Positions 26,776 to 36,564 of a stretch of 64,000 nt of DNA are shown here, piece by piece. Below the pieces are notes generated by a model. That model was not told the origin of the DNA. It worked only from the letters and a program-made list of their open reading frames with translations, and ran no database searches. Positions within the stretch are counted from its first letter, which is position 1. Each line of letters begins with the position of its first letter. The DNA is from a bacterium (lineage in GTDB: Bacteria; Joyebacterota; Joyebacteria; Joyebacterales; Joyebacteraceae): positions 33,498 through 97,497 of the forward strand of contig JALGZD010000191.1 in NCBI GenBank assembly GCA_025782395.1. Reading direction: 5' to 3'. The position numbers and the translations under genes were made by a program.

Positions 26776-27735
26776 CTATCTATACATCAGCTTTATGTCT
26801 GTCCAGCTCCGCTCTTCAACGGGGACGATTTCATTGATTACCACGATGCCGTCGATCGCCGTAGCTGGTATAGGGTTGTTCTCCAGATCTCTGAGCTCGA
26901 AGTCGTGGAAGTCCACCGGTGAAATTCCCTCAACGAGCGCTTCAAATCTGAGGACTGCGAGTTGCCCGGAGCCGTCCACGCTTCCGCCAAGTATGGCGCC
27001 GTTGATCAGCACCATCTCAGACGGCGTGCCGGTATCCGTCCAGTAGAAGAACGTCTCGTAGCCGCAGCCTGCAGGGAGTGTTCCTTCGGAGACGTCATCC
27101 AGATCCATGAGGGTCTCGTCGTAGTCGATCCAGAGATCGTAGCCCGTGAGTTCTGTCAGCCCATCGTTGATGGAGACGGACACATCGAAGAAGTTACCAA
27201 CATTGACATTGGTCTCATGCGGGTCGATGTAGATGGTCGGCGGAGCGGTAATGACCTCCCCCCCTATGTGCGCCGCTGATATCGAATTGTTGTCGATGTC
27301 TCTCAGATCGACGTCGTGGAAGGTGATCGGCGAGGTGCCTCCCGCCAGCGCCACGAATGAGAGGACGAGAAATTCGCCGGGGCCATCCACCCATCCCCCG
27401 AGTATGGCGCCGTTGATCAGCACCATCTCAGACGGTGTGCTATCATCCGTCCAGTAGAGGAAGGTCTCGCAGCTGCTCCCCGCGGGAAGAGCCCCTTCTG
27501 AGACGCCCGTAAGGTCTATCAGAGTCTCATCATAGTCGATCCACAGGTCGTAGCCCGTCAGCCCTGTGAGCTCATCATTGATCAAGATGCATATCTCAAA
27601 TGGATCGCCGATCTCGACGTGCGTCTCCGGCGGATCGACGTAGATGGTCGGCGCGGCCGCTGCCCGTTCACCAACCAGCAGGGCCACGCACGCGATCCCC
27701 ACAATGAAGAGGGCTGTCTTTGCAGTGCTCGCCAT
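26776..27735 (-). CDS. Exported protein with two tandem cohesin-like domains and a SWxxIK tail
   Basis: The protein has about 319 residues, starting with a signal peptide (about 1-28). Two cohesin-like modules lie at roughly 30-160 and 165-300. They are clear duplicates: TGYDLWIDYDETL and SEMVLINGAILGG occur in both, and the DNA copies are offset by 411 nt. It lacks the FlgD-like domain of its neighbours and instead ends SWTDIKLMYR. A very similar end (SWSAIKAMFY) closes the protein at 43556-44164. Cohesin modules bind dockerins in cellulosomes, but many non-cellulolytic bacteria have them with unknown partners. ATG 27735 is preferred over an upstream TTG; GGAGG lies very close to it. Confidence 0.8.
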   Translation of the reverse strand: MASTAKTALFIVGIACVALLVGERAAAAPTIYVDPPETHVEIGDPFEICILINDELTGLTGYDLWIDYDETLIDLTGVSEGALPAGSSCETFLYWTDDSTPSEMVLINGAILGGWVDGPGEFLVLSFVALAGGTSPITFHDVDLRDIDNNSISAAHIGGEVITAPPTIYIDPHETNVNVGNFFDVSVSINDGLTELTGYDLWIDYDETLMDLDDVSEGTLPAGCGYETFFYWTDTGTPSEMVLINGAILGGSVDGSGQLAVLRFEALVEGISPVDFHDFELRDLENNPIPATAIDGIVVINEIVPVEERSWTDIKLMYR

Positions 27736-27778
27736 TGCCTCCGCTCGTCTCAATCAACGTGCTGTCTTCTGCTTTCCT

Positions 27779-28582
27779 CTATCGCGATATCACGATCTTA
27801 CTTCTGTCCACGATCTCTCTGCCGCAAAGGAGGTCTACGCGAAGCTCTACAAGATACACTCCGGATGGAACCGGCGCGCCGCAGGCATCGCAACCTCGCC
27901 ACATGATGCTCCTCACACGCGCGGCTTCGATGGGACCGGATTTCCAGACCGTTTTCCCGGCGACGTCGTAGATGCTCAGAGAAGCGGCTCGCGCGGAGCC
28001 GGGCAGTCGGAAATGGAGCTCTGTTTCACCGACGCTGGGGTTGGGCACGACGGAGAGGCTCACATTTCCTCCGGCATCGTTCTCGGGAACGCCGGTGCCG
28101 GGTACGACAGCCACGAGCGCGGATTCGGTGAAGAGCGGAAGAATGGGGTCGCGGCGGAGATCCCTGAGATCTGCAGAGAGGATCTCTATCCATGTCACAC
28201 CTTCACCCACCGACATGAACTCCAGATTGACGAGCTCGCCTGGACAGAGCACGAAGGCATCGTGCCCGAGCGTGACATCATTGCAGGAGTGGTGACCGGA
28301 ATCAAAGACGTCCCAGTGATACATTGTCCCGTACCCACATTCCGTGAACAGGCTACCTTCCTCTGCTGAGATGAGTTCCAGCACAGAAGGATCGAACTGA
28401 AACTCCACGAGAAAGCAGGTCACCGTGTCGGCGCCGGCGTCAACCCTGACGCTCATTGAGAACTCCACTCCCGGTTCAACAAGGAGCTCAGCGGGATGCA
28501 CAAAGACCGTCGGGGCGGCATACGCATACACGGCCGTCAAGAGAATCAGTGCGACAGTTAATCGTGTAGTTCGCATCGTCAT
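27779..28582 (-). CDS. Exported single-cohesin protein with FlgD-like C-terminal domain
   Basis: The 267 residues begin with a signal peptide (about 1-22). One cohesin-like domain follows (about 25-160), with the typical alternation of hydrophobic strands such as FLVEFQFDPSVLELIS and the later ILSADLRDLRRDP. From about 180 a shortened FlgD-like domain is present (VVPNPSVGETELHF, SIYDVAGKTV, SGVYLVEL), ending in an Arg. The nearest relative in the window is the protein at 31218-32048, which has the same order. AAGGATGG precedes the ATG. It is probably surface-attached or secreted through the route used by the other FlgD-domain proteins. Confidence 0.82.
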   Translation of the reverse strand: MTMRTTRLTVALILLTAVYAYAAPTVFVHPAELLVEPGVEFSMSVRVDAGADTVTCFLVEFQFDPSVLELISAEEGSLFTECGYGTMYHWDVFDSGHHSCNDVTLGHDAFVLCPGELVNLEFMSVGEGVTWIEILSADLRDLRRDPILPLFTESALVAVVPGTGVPENDAGGNVSLSVVPNPSVGETELHFRLPGSARAASLSIYDVAGKTVWKSGPIEAARVRSIMWRGCDACGAPVPSGVYLVELRVDLLCGREIVDRSKIVISR

Positions 28583-28696
28583 GGCATGCCATCCTTGTGG
28601 TGTTCAGGGTTGGTCCGGACGAAACCGCGAGCCCAGAATTGAGGTTACCGCCCGGACCTTCCCGTCAGCCATCCCTGAGAGCGGTCAGGAATAGCC

Positions 28697-31150
28697 CTAT
28701 CGCGTCAGAACCATTTTCCTCTCGAGTCTCACTTCACCAGTCTCCAGCACATAGAAATAGACGCCGCTGCTCGCCTCTGCCCCATTGTCGTCCTTGCCGT
28801 TCCAGATGACCGTGTGCCGGCCGGCGCCGCAGATACCGTCCGTGAGTCGTGCCAGACGCCGCCCCGACACTGAGTAGACCGAGAGCGACACGCTCGCCTC
28901 TTCGGGCACGTCAAATGCGATCATCGTCACAGGATTGAACGGGTTAGGAACGTTCTGAGCGAGGGCCACTATGTCTCCTGTCACTTCTTCCGAACCTGAG
29001 CCGGTGTCCAACAGACAACACTCGAGCTGCCCATTGTCCGTTCCGCGGACCTTTGCTCCGGCGAAGCCGACCTTGATCCGGCCCTCCGCCACAGCACGGA
29101 ACCGTAGCTCCGCCAGCGGTCCTGAGCCTTCTATCGCTGCGTCAGTACCGAGAGACGCTATGTCGATCCGGAGCCCGCCGCCCGGCTTCTCTACGGAGTA
29201 GAAGAAGATCTCGTCGTCCCTGCCCGATAGCGCATCGGACGGTACAACACTGATGAGCTCGAGCGTTCCTGCATCGTATGTGAGTTCGGCAGAGAGCCCC
29301 TTCACCTCGGCGCAGTTACCCTCCAGTGTCAGGACGACGACCACGTCAGCTCCCGGCTCCGTGTCCGAATTGATCGCAGTGAGAACCAACGACAACGGGC
29401 CGGGCGGATCACCCCCGACAAGGCCGTGGGCCACCACCTTGCCCGAGGGATCCACCCGTCCGTAGTTCATCGCGACGATCATGAGATCTTCGAAGTCGAT
29501 CGCGTCGTCCGTCAACGGTATGCCGAAGCGGGTCCAGTCGTCGGTCGGCCCAACGTCCATCTCGGGCTCGTAGTATGTGTCCCCGTCCTGAGTGTCGTAG
29601 GAATCCGACAGGATGATCTTGTCGTAGAAGTCGACGTTACCGTCGTACACGCCCGGTGTCCCGGTCAGCTCGTCCACGTCGGCCAGCCAGTACGACGTCG
29701 AGCGGTCCTGCGCGCTCGCCGCGGCAGCCGAGTAGTTCCCTCCAGCGTCTCGGGCAAATGCTGTGTAGTAGTAGACGTTTCTGGTCGAGTCGGTGAAGGT
29801 CTCATCGTCGTACGTCTGTGCACCGGTGCCGGGAACAAATGCCACAACGGTCCCGTCGGCTGGGTTGCCGGGATAGCCGGCAGGAGCCCCCCAATCGTCG
29901 TACTCGGGATAGGCGCCTGTGCCCCACGCCTTCTTCACGATGAGGGTTCCCTCGATCGGCGCATCGCGCATTGTCGGAACGGTCCAGGAGAGATGAATCC
30001 GGTTGTGCCCCGGCAACGTCTCCATGTCGACCACGGCAGCGGGAGGCGTGAGGTCCACCTCGGTAGTGCAGTCAGGCAGCGTTGGGGCCGTCTCAACGTT
30101 CTCGACGTTGTCGGTCGCCCGCGTATAGAAATCGTAGACGCCCTCCCCCGCCGCAACGAAATCTATTGGGCTTGCTGTGTACGTGCCGCCATGCTGAGTC
30201 CACGTCCCGCCGTCCATGCGATAGAAGAGCCTGACGAAATCAACACCGCTCGTGGCATCGCCGCTGGTGTACGGAATGCTCAGAACCACAGTGTTGTAGT
30301 ACGGATTCAGGGGACCGGCCTCGCTGTACGGAGCGGAGTCATCCTGAGTAGAGTGCTCGATGTCGGACCAGTCGGAGATGTTCCAGAGAGCGTCCCTGCA
30401 CCTCACGCGGAAGTAGTAGATCTGGCCGTCATCGAGCCCCAGGAGATTGTGCCACGTGAAGGGCGTACAACCACTCGTACTCACGATGACTGCAAAATCG
30501 GATGTCTCCGAGGCTTCGATACAGTAGCCTACTGCTCCGGTCGCGCTCTCGTTTGACCAGGACACGCGGTTGATTGTACCTGGGGTGAATTCCGGTTCCG
30601 GATCGAGCACCGGGACATTCGGCGGCGTGTTGTCCAGCACGATGATCCCCACCACACCAGTTGCGCCGATTGGGAAGTTGTCCTGGTCGCGCAGCGTCAT
30701 TTCGGTGAACTGAACAAGGGTGACACCGTCTCCCGTGGGCTGCCCGGTGAACGTGATCGAAAGGAGATCCCCCACACCGTACGCCCCACCCGTATCCCCC
30801 AGAATAGCCCCATCGATCACGACTACACCGGGTGATACATCAACAGCGAAGAACGCCGTCGATCCCACGCCCGCGAGGAAGCTTCCCTCCACGACGTCGA
30901 TATCCACATCATTCACGTAGACCAGGGCGGCATCGAAGCTGATCTCGAAATGATAACCCCTCAGCCCTTCCGTGACATCGCTTCCGTCGTAGATGATGTC
31001 GAAGGTGGCGGTCTGGCCACCCGCGATCTCCCGCACGGTTGGATCAGTGTATACGAGGGCGGGCCCCCGGTCGTCTGCCTCCGCCGGCGGCCCCGTCCCG
31101 AACAACACGAGGAGCACGACCACGCTCAGCAGGATGCGTCTTCGGTTCAT
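28697..31150 (-). CDS. Large exported protein: cohesin, Fn3 repeats, dockerin-like module, cohesin, FlgD-like domain
   Basis: The protein has about 817 residues from ATG 31150 (GGAG at good spacing; the open frame reaches 31261). After a signal peptide (about 1-25) come a cohesin-like domain (about 30-175), Fn3-like domains (about 185-510), then a degenerate dockerin-like segment of about 80 residues. Its two halves are DGNVDFYDKIILSD and IDFEDLMIVAMNYG, with EMDVGPTDD between them. A second cohesin-like domain (about 600-715) and a FlgD-like domain (NVPNPFNPVT, SVSGRRLARL, GAGRHTVIWNG) end the chain. The same module order closes the two beta-helix proteins downstream. Having cohesin and dockerin-like parts in one chain suggests self-assembly or intramolecular pairing; no catalytic domain is seen. 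Confidence 0.82.
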   Translation of the reverse strand: MNRRRILLSVVVLLVLFGTGPPAEADDRGPALVYTDPTVREIAGGQTATFDIIYDGSDVTEGLRGYHFEISFDAALVYVNDVDIDVVEGSFLAGVGSTAFFAVDVSPGVVVIDGAILGDTGGAYGVGDLLSITFTGQPTGDGVTLVQFTEMTLRDQDNFPIGATGVVGIIVLDNTPPNVPVLDPEPEFTPGTINRVSWSNESATGAVGYCIEASETSDFAVIVSTSGCTPFTWHNLLGLDDGQIYYFRVRCRDALWNISDWSDIEHSTQDDSAPYSEAGPLNPYYNTVVLSIPYTSGDATSGVDFVRLFYRMDGGTWTQHGGTYTASPIDFVAAGEGVYDFYTRATDNVENVETAPTLPDCTTEVDLTPPAAVVDMETLPGHNRIHLSWTVPTMRDAPIEGTLIVKKAWGTGAYPEYDDWGAPAGYPGNPADGTVVAFVPGTGAQTYDDETFTDSTRNVYYYTAFARDAGGNYSAAAASAQDRSTSYWLADVDELTGTPGVYDGNVDFYDKIILSDSYDTQDGDTYYEPEMDVGPTDDWTRFGIPLTDDAIDFEDLMIVAMNYGRVDPSGKVVAHGLVGGDPPGPLSLVLTAINSDTEPGADVVVVLTLEGNCAEVKGLSAELTYDAGTLELISVVPSDALSGRDDEIFFYSVEKPGGGLRIDIASLGTDAAIEGSGPLAELRFRAVAEGRIKVGFAGAKVRGTDNGQLECCLLDTGSGSEEVTGDIVALAQNVPNPFNPVTMIAFDVPEEASVSLSVYSVSGRRLARLTDGICGAGRHTVIWNGKDDNGAEASSGVYFYVLETGEVRLERKMVLTR

Positions 31151-31217
31151 TGCGCACGCTCCAATTCCTGCTCCACTTGCGTCTATCAATATCTCTGTAG
31201 AATAGGCACATTTGGTA

Positions 31218-32048
31218 TCACCGTAGTTTGACGACCCGCGAGAGTGACTCGCCGGACTCACCTGTGAGCCTCACGTAATAGACGGATGACGGAAGCTCAT
31301 ATCCTTCCCTGGACCGTCCGTCCCACTCGATCTCACCGTCCAACACGCCAAGAGGCAGATCGAACACGCTTACGCACCTACCGGAAGCGCTGAAGATCTC
31401 TACCGTCCACCCTGCTGATGATGTCGGCACGCTGTACTGGATCCTGGTCTCGCCCGTGAAGGGATTGGGCGCAATGCGCCCGATCCTTGGTTCCACTACG
31501 GCATCATCCGGCACACCCGTGGCAGGCACGACGAAGATCCACCCGTTCTCGAACGAATCGACGGGCAACGGATCGCGCCGAACATCCGTCATCCTGATGG
31601 TGTCCATGCGCGCCTCCGTCTGACCGTAGTCGACGGCCCGAAAGGTCAGGTGCAGAAGCTCCCCGGGTGGGAGTACGCAGGTCCCTGCGCCGAACACCGT
31701 ATCGAAGAAGTGCCAGAACCCCGGATACTCTTCTTCCTCAATGAACCAGGTCATGAAACCGCTCTCGACATAGAGGCTCCCTTCCTCCACCGAGACAAGT
31801 TCCACAACCCCCGGGTCGAATGACAGATAGAGCTGATAGCTCGCAATGGAATCGTCACAGGCCCCGACCCGGAGGCTCAGTTCGCACTCCTCACCGGGCG
31901 CGAGCAGCATGGCTTGTGATGGTTCGAAGTAGACGTTCGTCCCGGCGGCCGCAACCCCCGGGAGCAACACTATGAAAGCACACGCGGCCCACACCCATAC
32001 GGCAGGGGCACGAGTTCTGCTGCGCTGATGTTTCAGGGCTCGCTTCAC
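31218..32048 (-). CDS. Exported single-cohesin protein with FlgD-like C-terminal domain
   Basis: This 276-residue protein has a signal peptide (about 1-35, Arg-rich at the start), a cohesin-like domain (about 38-175) and a FlgD-like domain with IAPNPFTGETRI, FSASGRCV and a DGEIEWDG block. The domain order and length match the protein at 27779-28582, although the sequences are well diverged. The start is GTG at 32048 behind GGGGAGGTT, a very good ribosome site. The gene lies downstream of the beta-helix protein gene, after a strong intergenic hairpin (32095-32125). It is probably a small partner of the large cohesin/dockerin-like proteins. Confidence 0.82.
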   Translation of the reverse strand: MKRALKHQRSRTRAPAVWVWAACAFIVLLPGVAAAGTNVYFEPSQAMLLAPGEECELSLRVGACDDSIASYQLYLSFDPGVVELVSVEEGSLYVESGFMTWFIEEEEYPGFWHFFDTVFGAGTCVLPPGELLHLTFRAVDYGQTEARMDTIRMTDVRRDPLPVDSFENGWIFVVPATGVPDDAVVEPRIGRIAPNPFTGETRIQYSVPTSSAGWTVEIFSASGRCVSVFDLPLGVLDGEIEWDGRSREGYELPSSVYYVRLTGESGESLSRVVKLR

Positions 32049-32094
32049 AACAACCTCCCCGCTCGGCGGCCTCTCTATCGGACCGCGTGAGGTC

Positions 32095-32125
32095 GCGGGA
32101 CCCGGGACTCAGTCCCGGGCCCCGC
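32095..32125 (-). terminator. GC-rich hairpin after the 1173-residue beta-helix gene
   Basis: A near-perfect inverted repeat (13-15 bp arms around a CTGAG-type loop, with one G-U pair) starts 10 nt after the stop at 32136. There is no T-run, so it may be an RNA-stability or partial-termination hairpin rather than a classical terminator. Confidence 0.5.
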
Positions 32126-32135
32126 ACGTCCTTTG

Positions 32136-32897
32136 CTACTTCATTAGTACCATCTTGTGGCTGCCATGGTAGTCGGGCGTATCCATCGTGCAGAAGTACA
32201 CGCCGCTACCGACAGACTCACCGCAGTCGTTCCGGCCGTCCCAGACCACACTGTGGCGACCTGGATCAACCGTACCGTCCACGAGCGTCGTCACAACACG
32301 ACCCGAGACGTCGTACACAGTGATCGTCACTGCTGACGCCTGGGGAACCTCGTAAGCGATCGTCGTCAGAGGGTTGAACGGGTTCGGTGCATTCTGAACC
32401 AGACGGAACACCGTCGGGATCTCATCACCCGAACCGTAGCCGGCAAGATCCGCATCCAGATCCTCGTTCTCCGCGCCACGGAGGCTCGCCGACTCGAACT
32501 CGATCGAGTAAGCGTCCCCAGTAGCCTGGAACGTCAGATGGACCAGATCACCCGAACCACCGATCGTCATGCCGGTTCCGAGCATCGCAAGATCGATCTG
32601 GACCGCGTCGTCTCTCTCCCCGTGCCAGAAGAAGATGTCGGCCGCCGGCGTCTCCATCTCATCGGACAGACGCGCCGAGATGAACTCCAGACCATCAAGT
32701 GAGAGAACGGCGCTCACGCCCTTCACCTCACCCATGTTCCCTACGAGCCTCAGGGCCAGCTCGACCGTGCCGTCTGCGCTTCTTCCGATCTCCTCGATGG
32801 AGAGCGCCAGGTCGCCGACCGCAGGCTCAGTAAGAAGCGGAACCACGCGCGCAGTCACAACGCCGTAGTTCATCGCGAAGATCATGAGGTCTTCGAA
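32136..32897 (-). repeat. 762-nt direct repeat, copy 1 (cohesin/FlgD C-terminal module)
   Basis: This segment matches 35803-36564 base for base at a constant offset of 3667 nt with no visible insertion or deletion, and only scattered substitutions. It encodes the last 250 or so residues of two adjacent beta-helix proteins. Sequence upstream of it in the two genes is clearly more divergent. Confidence 0.85.
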
Positions 32898-35657
32898 CCC
32901 GACGAAATCGTCCGGCGTCGGCAGACCGAGCCTGTGGTAGTTCGGATGCACCGTCGGGCCGACATCCATCTCGTCCTCCGGTGAGCCGCCTGGAGCCTGG
33001 TGATACTTGCTGCCGAGCTTGTCGATGTCCGCGTCGTTGACGAGGCCGTTGTAGCCCCAGGTGCCCATCGCGGCCGCCACGTCACCGAGCCAGTAGTTAG
33101 TCGCAAGGTCCGCCGAAGCGCCCGCAATCTCTGCCGCACCGTAGTTGCGTGCGATGTCGTAGCAGAACGCCTGGTAGTAGTAGATGTTGCGGTCGACGAC
33201 CGCGTCTGTCCCACTCGCGCTCGCGCTTCCGCCCGTGAACACGTTCGTGCCGGCCAGATGGTCGGCCGGGTAGTACGCGATCACGTTCGGCCACGCCGCA
33301 ACGAAGAGCGGGTAGACCGGGTAGTCGCCGGCGTTCGCATTCCTCTGAACCACGACGCCGTCAAGGTAGGTGTCCGTACCCATCGTCCACGACAGGTCAC
33401 ACTTCTGGTGACCGGGCGCCGCGTCGAAGCCCGTGACCGCCGTCGGAGCAAGGTTATCGGCGATGATGTCATCGCTTCCCTGTGCCGCCGGGTTGCCGAT
33501 GGCATCGGTCGCGTCGACATAGACCCGGACGTCGCCATTGGCGGGGTCGCAGGTCACACCAGGAGGTGCAACGATCGTCCAGATGGCCAACCCCGTCCCA
33601 GAATCGTAGCTACCCGGGGCCACATCCTCGAGTCCGCCGAGACCACGAAGGTCGGCTGTGATGTTCGCCGCATCGAACAGTGGATCGTCATCGATCACGG
33701 TCGCCTCCACCCGCGCGCCATCCGTGTCCTTGATGTAGACGTCGGTGTGCGTGAGCGTCGTGTTGAAGATCTTCACACCTGTGATCGTGGGAACCGAGAC
33801 ATCGACGATCAGGAGGCCGTCGTCCTCGTAGAACCCGCTCAGAGGATTGTTGTACTGGTCGCGGACATTGAGTATCTCGACGTCGATGTCACTCGTCCCA
33901 ACAGCCAGACCCGTGAAGTCGATCGTGAAGAGTGTGCCGGGACCTGTGGTGCCCGTTATGCTGCCGAGGAGCGCACAGTCCACCACAATCTCGTCACCCG
34001 TACCGTCCGCCGCATAGAAGAACGTGCCGCCGAGATCGGACAGCAGGTTCCCCTCGTTGACGTCCCCGGTCGACGTGCTCACGACCGAGCTATCCCACGA
34101 GAACTTCATCGAGTAGCCGAAGACCGCGTCGCTACCACCGCCGAGGTATTTCACGGCGATCGTCTTCGTCGGTGTCGCAGCCGTGAGGTACTCCGGATCG
34201 GACACGCACACGATGTTGCCGGCGAGCCACGGTGTGTAGTCCACCAGACCGTGCACGCCGTCACCGGCACGGCTCGTACCGCCGTTCACGTAGCAAGGCT
34301 CTCCCCGCTCGGGAAGATCAGCGCCGTACGGGCTCACACGAGGCGCAGCCAACCGTGTTCCGCCGCCTCTAATGACGGTCGGTCCCGCCGGGTCACCCCA
34401 CCAGCAGTACTCGGCGTCGACTTCATCGCTCTGCCCGTTCCAGAGTGCAGATCCGACGTTTCCACTGAAACCGGTCTGGTTCACCGAGACATCGATGCTG
34501 TTCGTCGTGCTCCCGGAGAGATCATCGATCCAGATTCCGTCGACCGTCGTGTTCGTAATCTTGCAGCCTGTGATGTTGGCGACGAGGCTGCCGTTGTCCC
34601 AGCCCGTGTAGTAGGCGCCACCCCAGGGATCGATGCCTGTGCCCCAGAGGTCGATGCCGTCGCCGGCGCTGTCGGTCACGATGCAGTCGGTGATGTCAAT
34701 GTCGACATCACTGCCATCGCGACTGAGCTGTACTTCGAGCGTCCACGCGTTGTCGTGGAGATCCAGTCCCACGAAATCCAGAGCGACCTGCGAAGGGTGC
34801 AGGTAGATCCATCCCCAGTCCTCGAAAGCAAGGGCGCTCTCGCAGTCGTAGACCTCGTCCCCATCCATGCTCACGCTGCCGCTCTCGAAGAGCAGGATGC
34901 CTGTACCGGCCCAATCAGTACCCGAGTACCCGACACCCTGTACGACGTTGTCGGACATCGTCCCCGTCGCACCGTAGGACAACTGGATGCCGTTCCCGGC
35001 GATATCATCCGACGGGACATCCGTGACCTCGTTGTCGTCCACCGTGAAGCTGATGTCCGGCCCCATGATCAGGATCCCGCCCTTCTGGAAGTTCGGGATG
35101 ACATTGTCGGAGAAATCGAGAGTGTAGCTGGCGACCGCGGCGCTCTGTGTCGCCACGAGGCTGACAACCTTCGAGGCACCAGGACTCGCGGGGTACACGA
35201 TGTCCTCGATCCGGCAGCTCGTCACCGACCCGCTCGTATCGAAGAGATGGATCCCGTAGAAGTTGTCGGGACCGAGTTCTCTGCCGTCTATCGTAAGATC
35301 AGAGATATTGACGGTCGCCGGCCCCACGACGCCGATGCACGCATCGATCGTCTTCACCGAGGCGTTCCATTGAGTGATCTGGTAGGTCGTCCTGCTGCCT
35401 ACGTCCACGGCCTCGACGATCGTGGAGCCGATACCCGCGCCGACCAGATCGAGGCTCTTGGCGTCGATCTTGATCTGCTCGCGGTAGGTACCGGCGGCGA
35501 TGTGGATCACGTCGCCGGAACTAGCCGCAGCATCGACCGCCGCCTGGATCGTCGTGTAGTCAGTCGGCACATAGATGTCGGCAGCCGACGCCCCTGTCGC
35601 CCACGCCCCCACGATCAGAGCGCAAAGGGCAAACATAACAAATGCTTTCGCTCCCAT
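32136..35657 (-). CDS. Giant exported beta-helix protein with cohesin, dockerin-like and FlgD-like domains
   Basis: The protein has about 1173 residues from ATG 35657 (GGAGGAG upstream; the frame extends to 35744). The signal peptide covers about 1-25. A right-handed beta-helix follows (about 26-470), opening DYTTIQAAVDAAASSGDVIHI, the NosD/pectin-lyase-like entry. Next are a cohesin-like domain (about 475-625), an Ig-like stretch, an Fn3-like domain, a dockerin-like segment (VNDADIDKLGSKY and VGFEDLMIFAMNYG with DVGPT between), a second cohesin-like domain and a FlgD-like domain. No catalytic residues are evident; such beta-helices often bind or cleave polysaccharide. A 9-bp hairpin (35677-35698) sits just before the ribosome site. 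Confidence 0.85.
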   Translation of the reverse strand: MGAKAFVMFALCALIVGAWATGASAADIYVPTDYTTIQAAVDAAASSGDVIHIAAGTYREQIKIDAKSLDLVGAGIGSTIVEAVDVGSRTTYQITQWNASVKTIDACIGVVGPATVNISDLTIDGRELGPDNFYGIHLFDTSGSVTSCRIEDIVYPASPGASKVVSLVATQSAAVASYTLDFSDNVIPNFQKGGILIMGPDISFTVDDNEVTDVPSDDIAGNGIQLSYGATGTMSDNVVQGVGYSGTDWAGTGILLFESGSVSMDGDEVYDCESALAFEDWGWIYLHPSQVALDFVGLDLHDNAWTLEVQLSRDGSDVDIDITDCIVTDSAGDGIDLWGTGIDPWGGAYYTGWDNGSLVANITGCKITNTTVDGIWIDDLSGSTTNSIDVSVNQTGFSGNVGSALWNGQSDEVDAEYCWWGDPAGPTVIRGGGTRLAAPRVSPYGADLPERGEPCYVNGGTSRAGDGVHGLVDYTPWLAGNIVCVSDPEYLTAATPTKTIAVKYLGGGSDAVFGYSMKFSWDSSVVSTSTGDVNEGNLLSDLGGTFFYAADGTGDEIVVDCALLGSITGTTGPGTLFTIDFTGLAVGTSDIDVEILNVRDQYNNPLSGFYEDDGLLIVDVSVPTITGVKIFNTTLTHTDVYIKDTDGARVEATVIDDDPLFDAANITADLRGLGGLEDVAPGSYDSGTGLAIWTIVAPPGVTCDPANGDVRVYVDATDAIGNPAAQGSDDIIADNLAPTAVTGFDAAPGHQKCDLSWTMGTDTYLDGVVVQRNANAGDYPVYPLFVAAWPNVIAYYPADHLAGTNVFTGGSASASGTDAVVDRNIYYYQAFCYDIARNYGAAEIAGASADLATNYWLGDVAAAMGTWGYNGLVNDADIDKLGSKYHQAPGGSPEDEMDVGPTVHPNYHRLGLPTPDDFVGFEDLMIFAMNYGVVTARVVPLLTEPAVGDLALSIEEIGRSADGTVELALRLVGNMGEVKGVSAVLSLDGLEFISARLSDEMETPAADIFFWHGERDDAVQIDLAMLGTGMTIGGSGDLVHLTFQATGDAYSIEFESASLRGAENEDLDADLAGYGSGDEIPTVFRLVQNAPNPFNPLTTIAYEVPQASAVTITVYDVSGRVVTTLVDGTVDPGRHSVVWDGRNDCGESVGSGVYFCTMDTPDYHGSHKMVLMK

Positions 35658-35676
35658 TGCTACGCTTCTCCTCCCC

Positions 35677-35698
35677 ACGCCCGACTCAGGTCGGGCGT
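35677..35698 (-). promoter_or_regulatory. Hairpin just upstream of the beta-helix gene ribosome site
   Basis: A perfect 9-bp stem (ACGCCCGAC / GTCGGGCGT, 4-nt loop) ends close to the GGAGGAG site of the gene at 35657. It could modulate ribosome access or protect a processed 5' end. Seen directly; the role is inferred. Confidence 0.4.
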
Positions 35699-35752
35699 AC
35701 GTGCCGCAGTCCCCGGGCCGCTCCTTCAGGAACACAGCTGCCAAACCGAGCA

Positions 35753-35790
35753 GGCGGGACCACCGCCGTGATGCCGGTGGCGGCCCCGCC
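35753..35790 (-). terminator. Long GC-rich hairpin after the 1805-residue beta-helix gene
   Basis: Two 16-nt arms pair with only one mismatch and two G-U pairs around a 6-nt loop, beginning 12 nt after the TAA at 35803. As at 32095-32125, there is no T-run. The two paralogous genes thus each have a strong 3' hairpin of different sequence. Confidence 0.55.
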
Positions 35791-35802
35791 GCTCAGAAAC
35801 AG

Positions 35803-36564
35803 TTACTTCAGAAGCGTCATCTTGTGCGAGCCGCGGTAGTCGGGCGTCTCCATCACACAGAAGTACACGCCGCTACCGACAGACTCACCATGATCGTTCC
35901 TGCCATCCCAGATCACACTGTGGCGACCTGGATCAACCGTACCCTCAACGAGCGTCGTCACAAGACGACCCGAGATGTCATACACAGTGATCGTCACTGC
36001 TGACGCCTGGGGAACCTCATAGGCGATCGTCGTCAGTGGATTGAACGGGTTCGGTGCGTTCTGAACCAGACGGAACGCCATCGGGAGCTCATCACCCGAA
36101 CCGTAGCCCGCAAGATCTGCATCCAGGTCCTCGTTCTCCGCGCCGCGGAGGCTCGCAGACTCGAACTCGATCGAGTAGACGTCCCCAGTAGCCACGAAGG
36201 TCAGATGAGCCAGCTCACCCGAACCACCGATCGTCATGCCCGTTCCGAGCATCGCAAGGTCGATCTGGACCGCGCCGTCTCTCTCCCCGTACCAGAAGAA
36301 GATGTCCGCCGCCGGCGTCTCCATCTCATCGGACAGACGCGCCGAGACGAACTCCAGACCGTCAAGTGAGAGAACGGCGCTCACGCCCTTCACCTCACCC
36401 ATGTTGCCCAGGAGCCTCAAGGCCAGCTCGACCGTGCCGTCTGCGTTTCTTCCGATCTCCTCGATGGAGAGCGCCAGGTCGCCGACCGCAGGCTCTGTCA
36501 GAAGCGGAACCACGCGCGCCGCGACAACGTCGTAGTTCATGGCGAAGATCATGAGATCCTCGAA
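35803..36564 (-). repeat. 762-nt direct repeat, copy 2 (cohesin/FlgD C-terminal module)
   Basis: Partner of 32136-32897 at a constant 3667-nt offset. It begins at the stop codon of the 1805-residue protein and ends within the dockerin-like coding segment. Near identity here against divergence upstream points to recent duplication or gene conversion. Confidence 0.85.

Noticed and set aside
33000..35771. A 923-codon open frame on the plus strand
   Set aside because: It is the antisense shadow of the beta-helix/cohesin gene on the minus strand. The minus-strand product has a signal peptide, repeats and recognisable domains; the plus-strand product has none.
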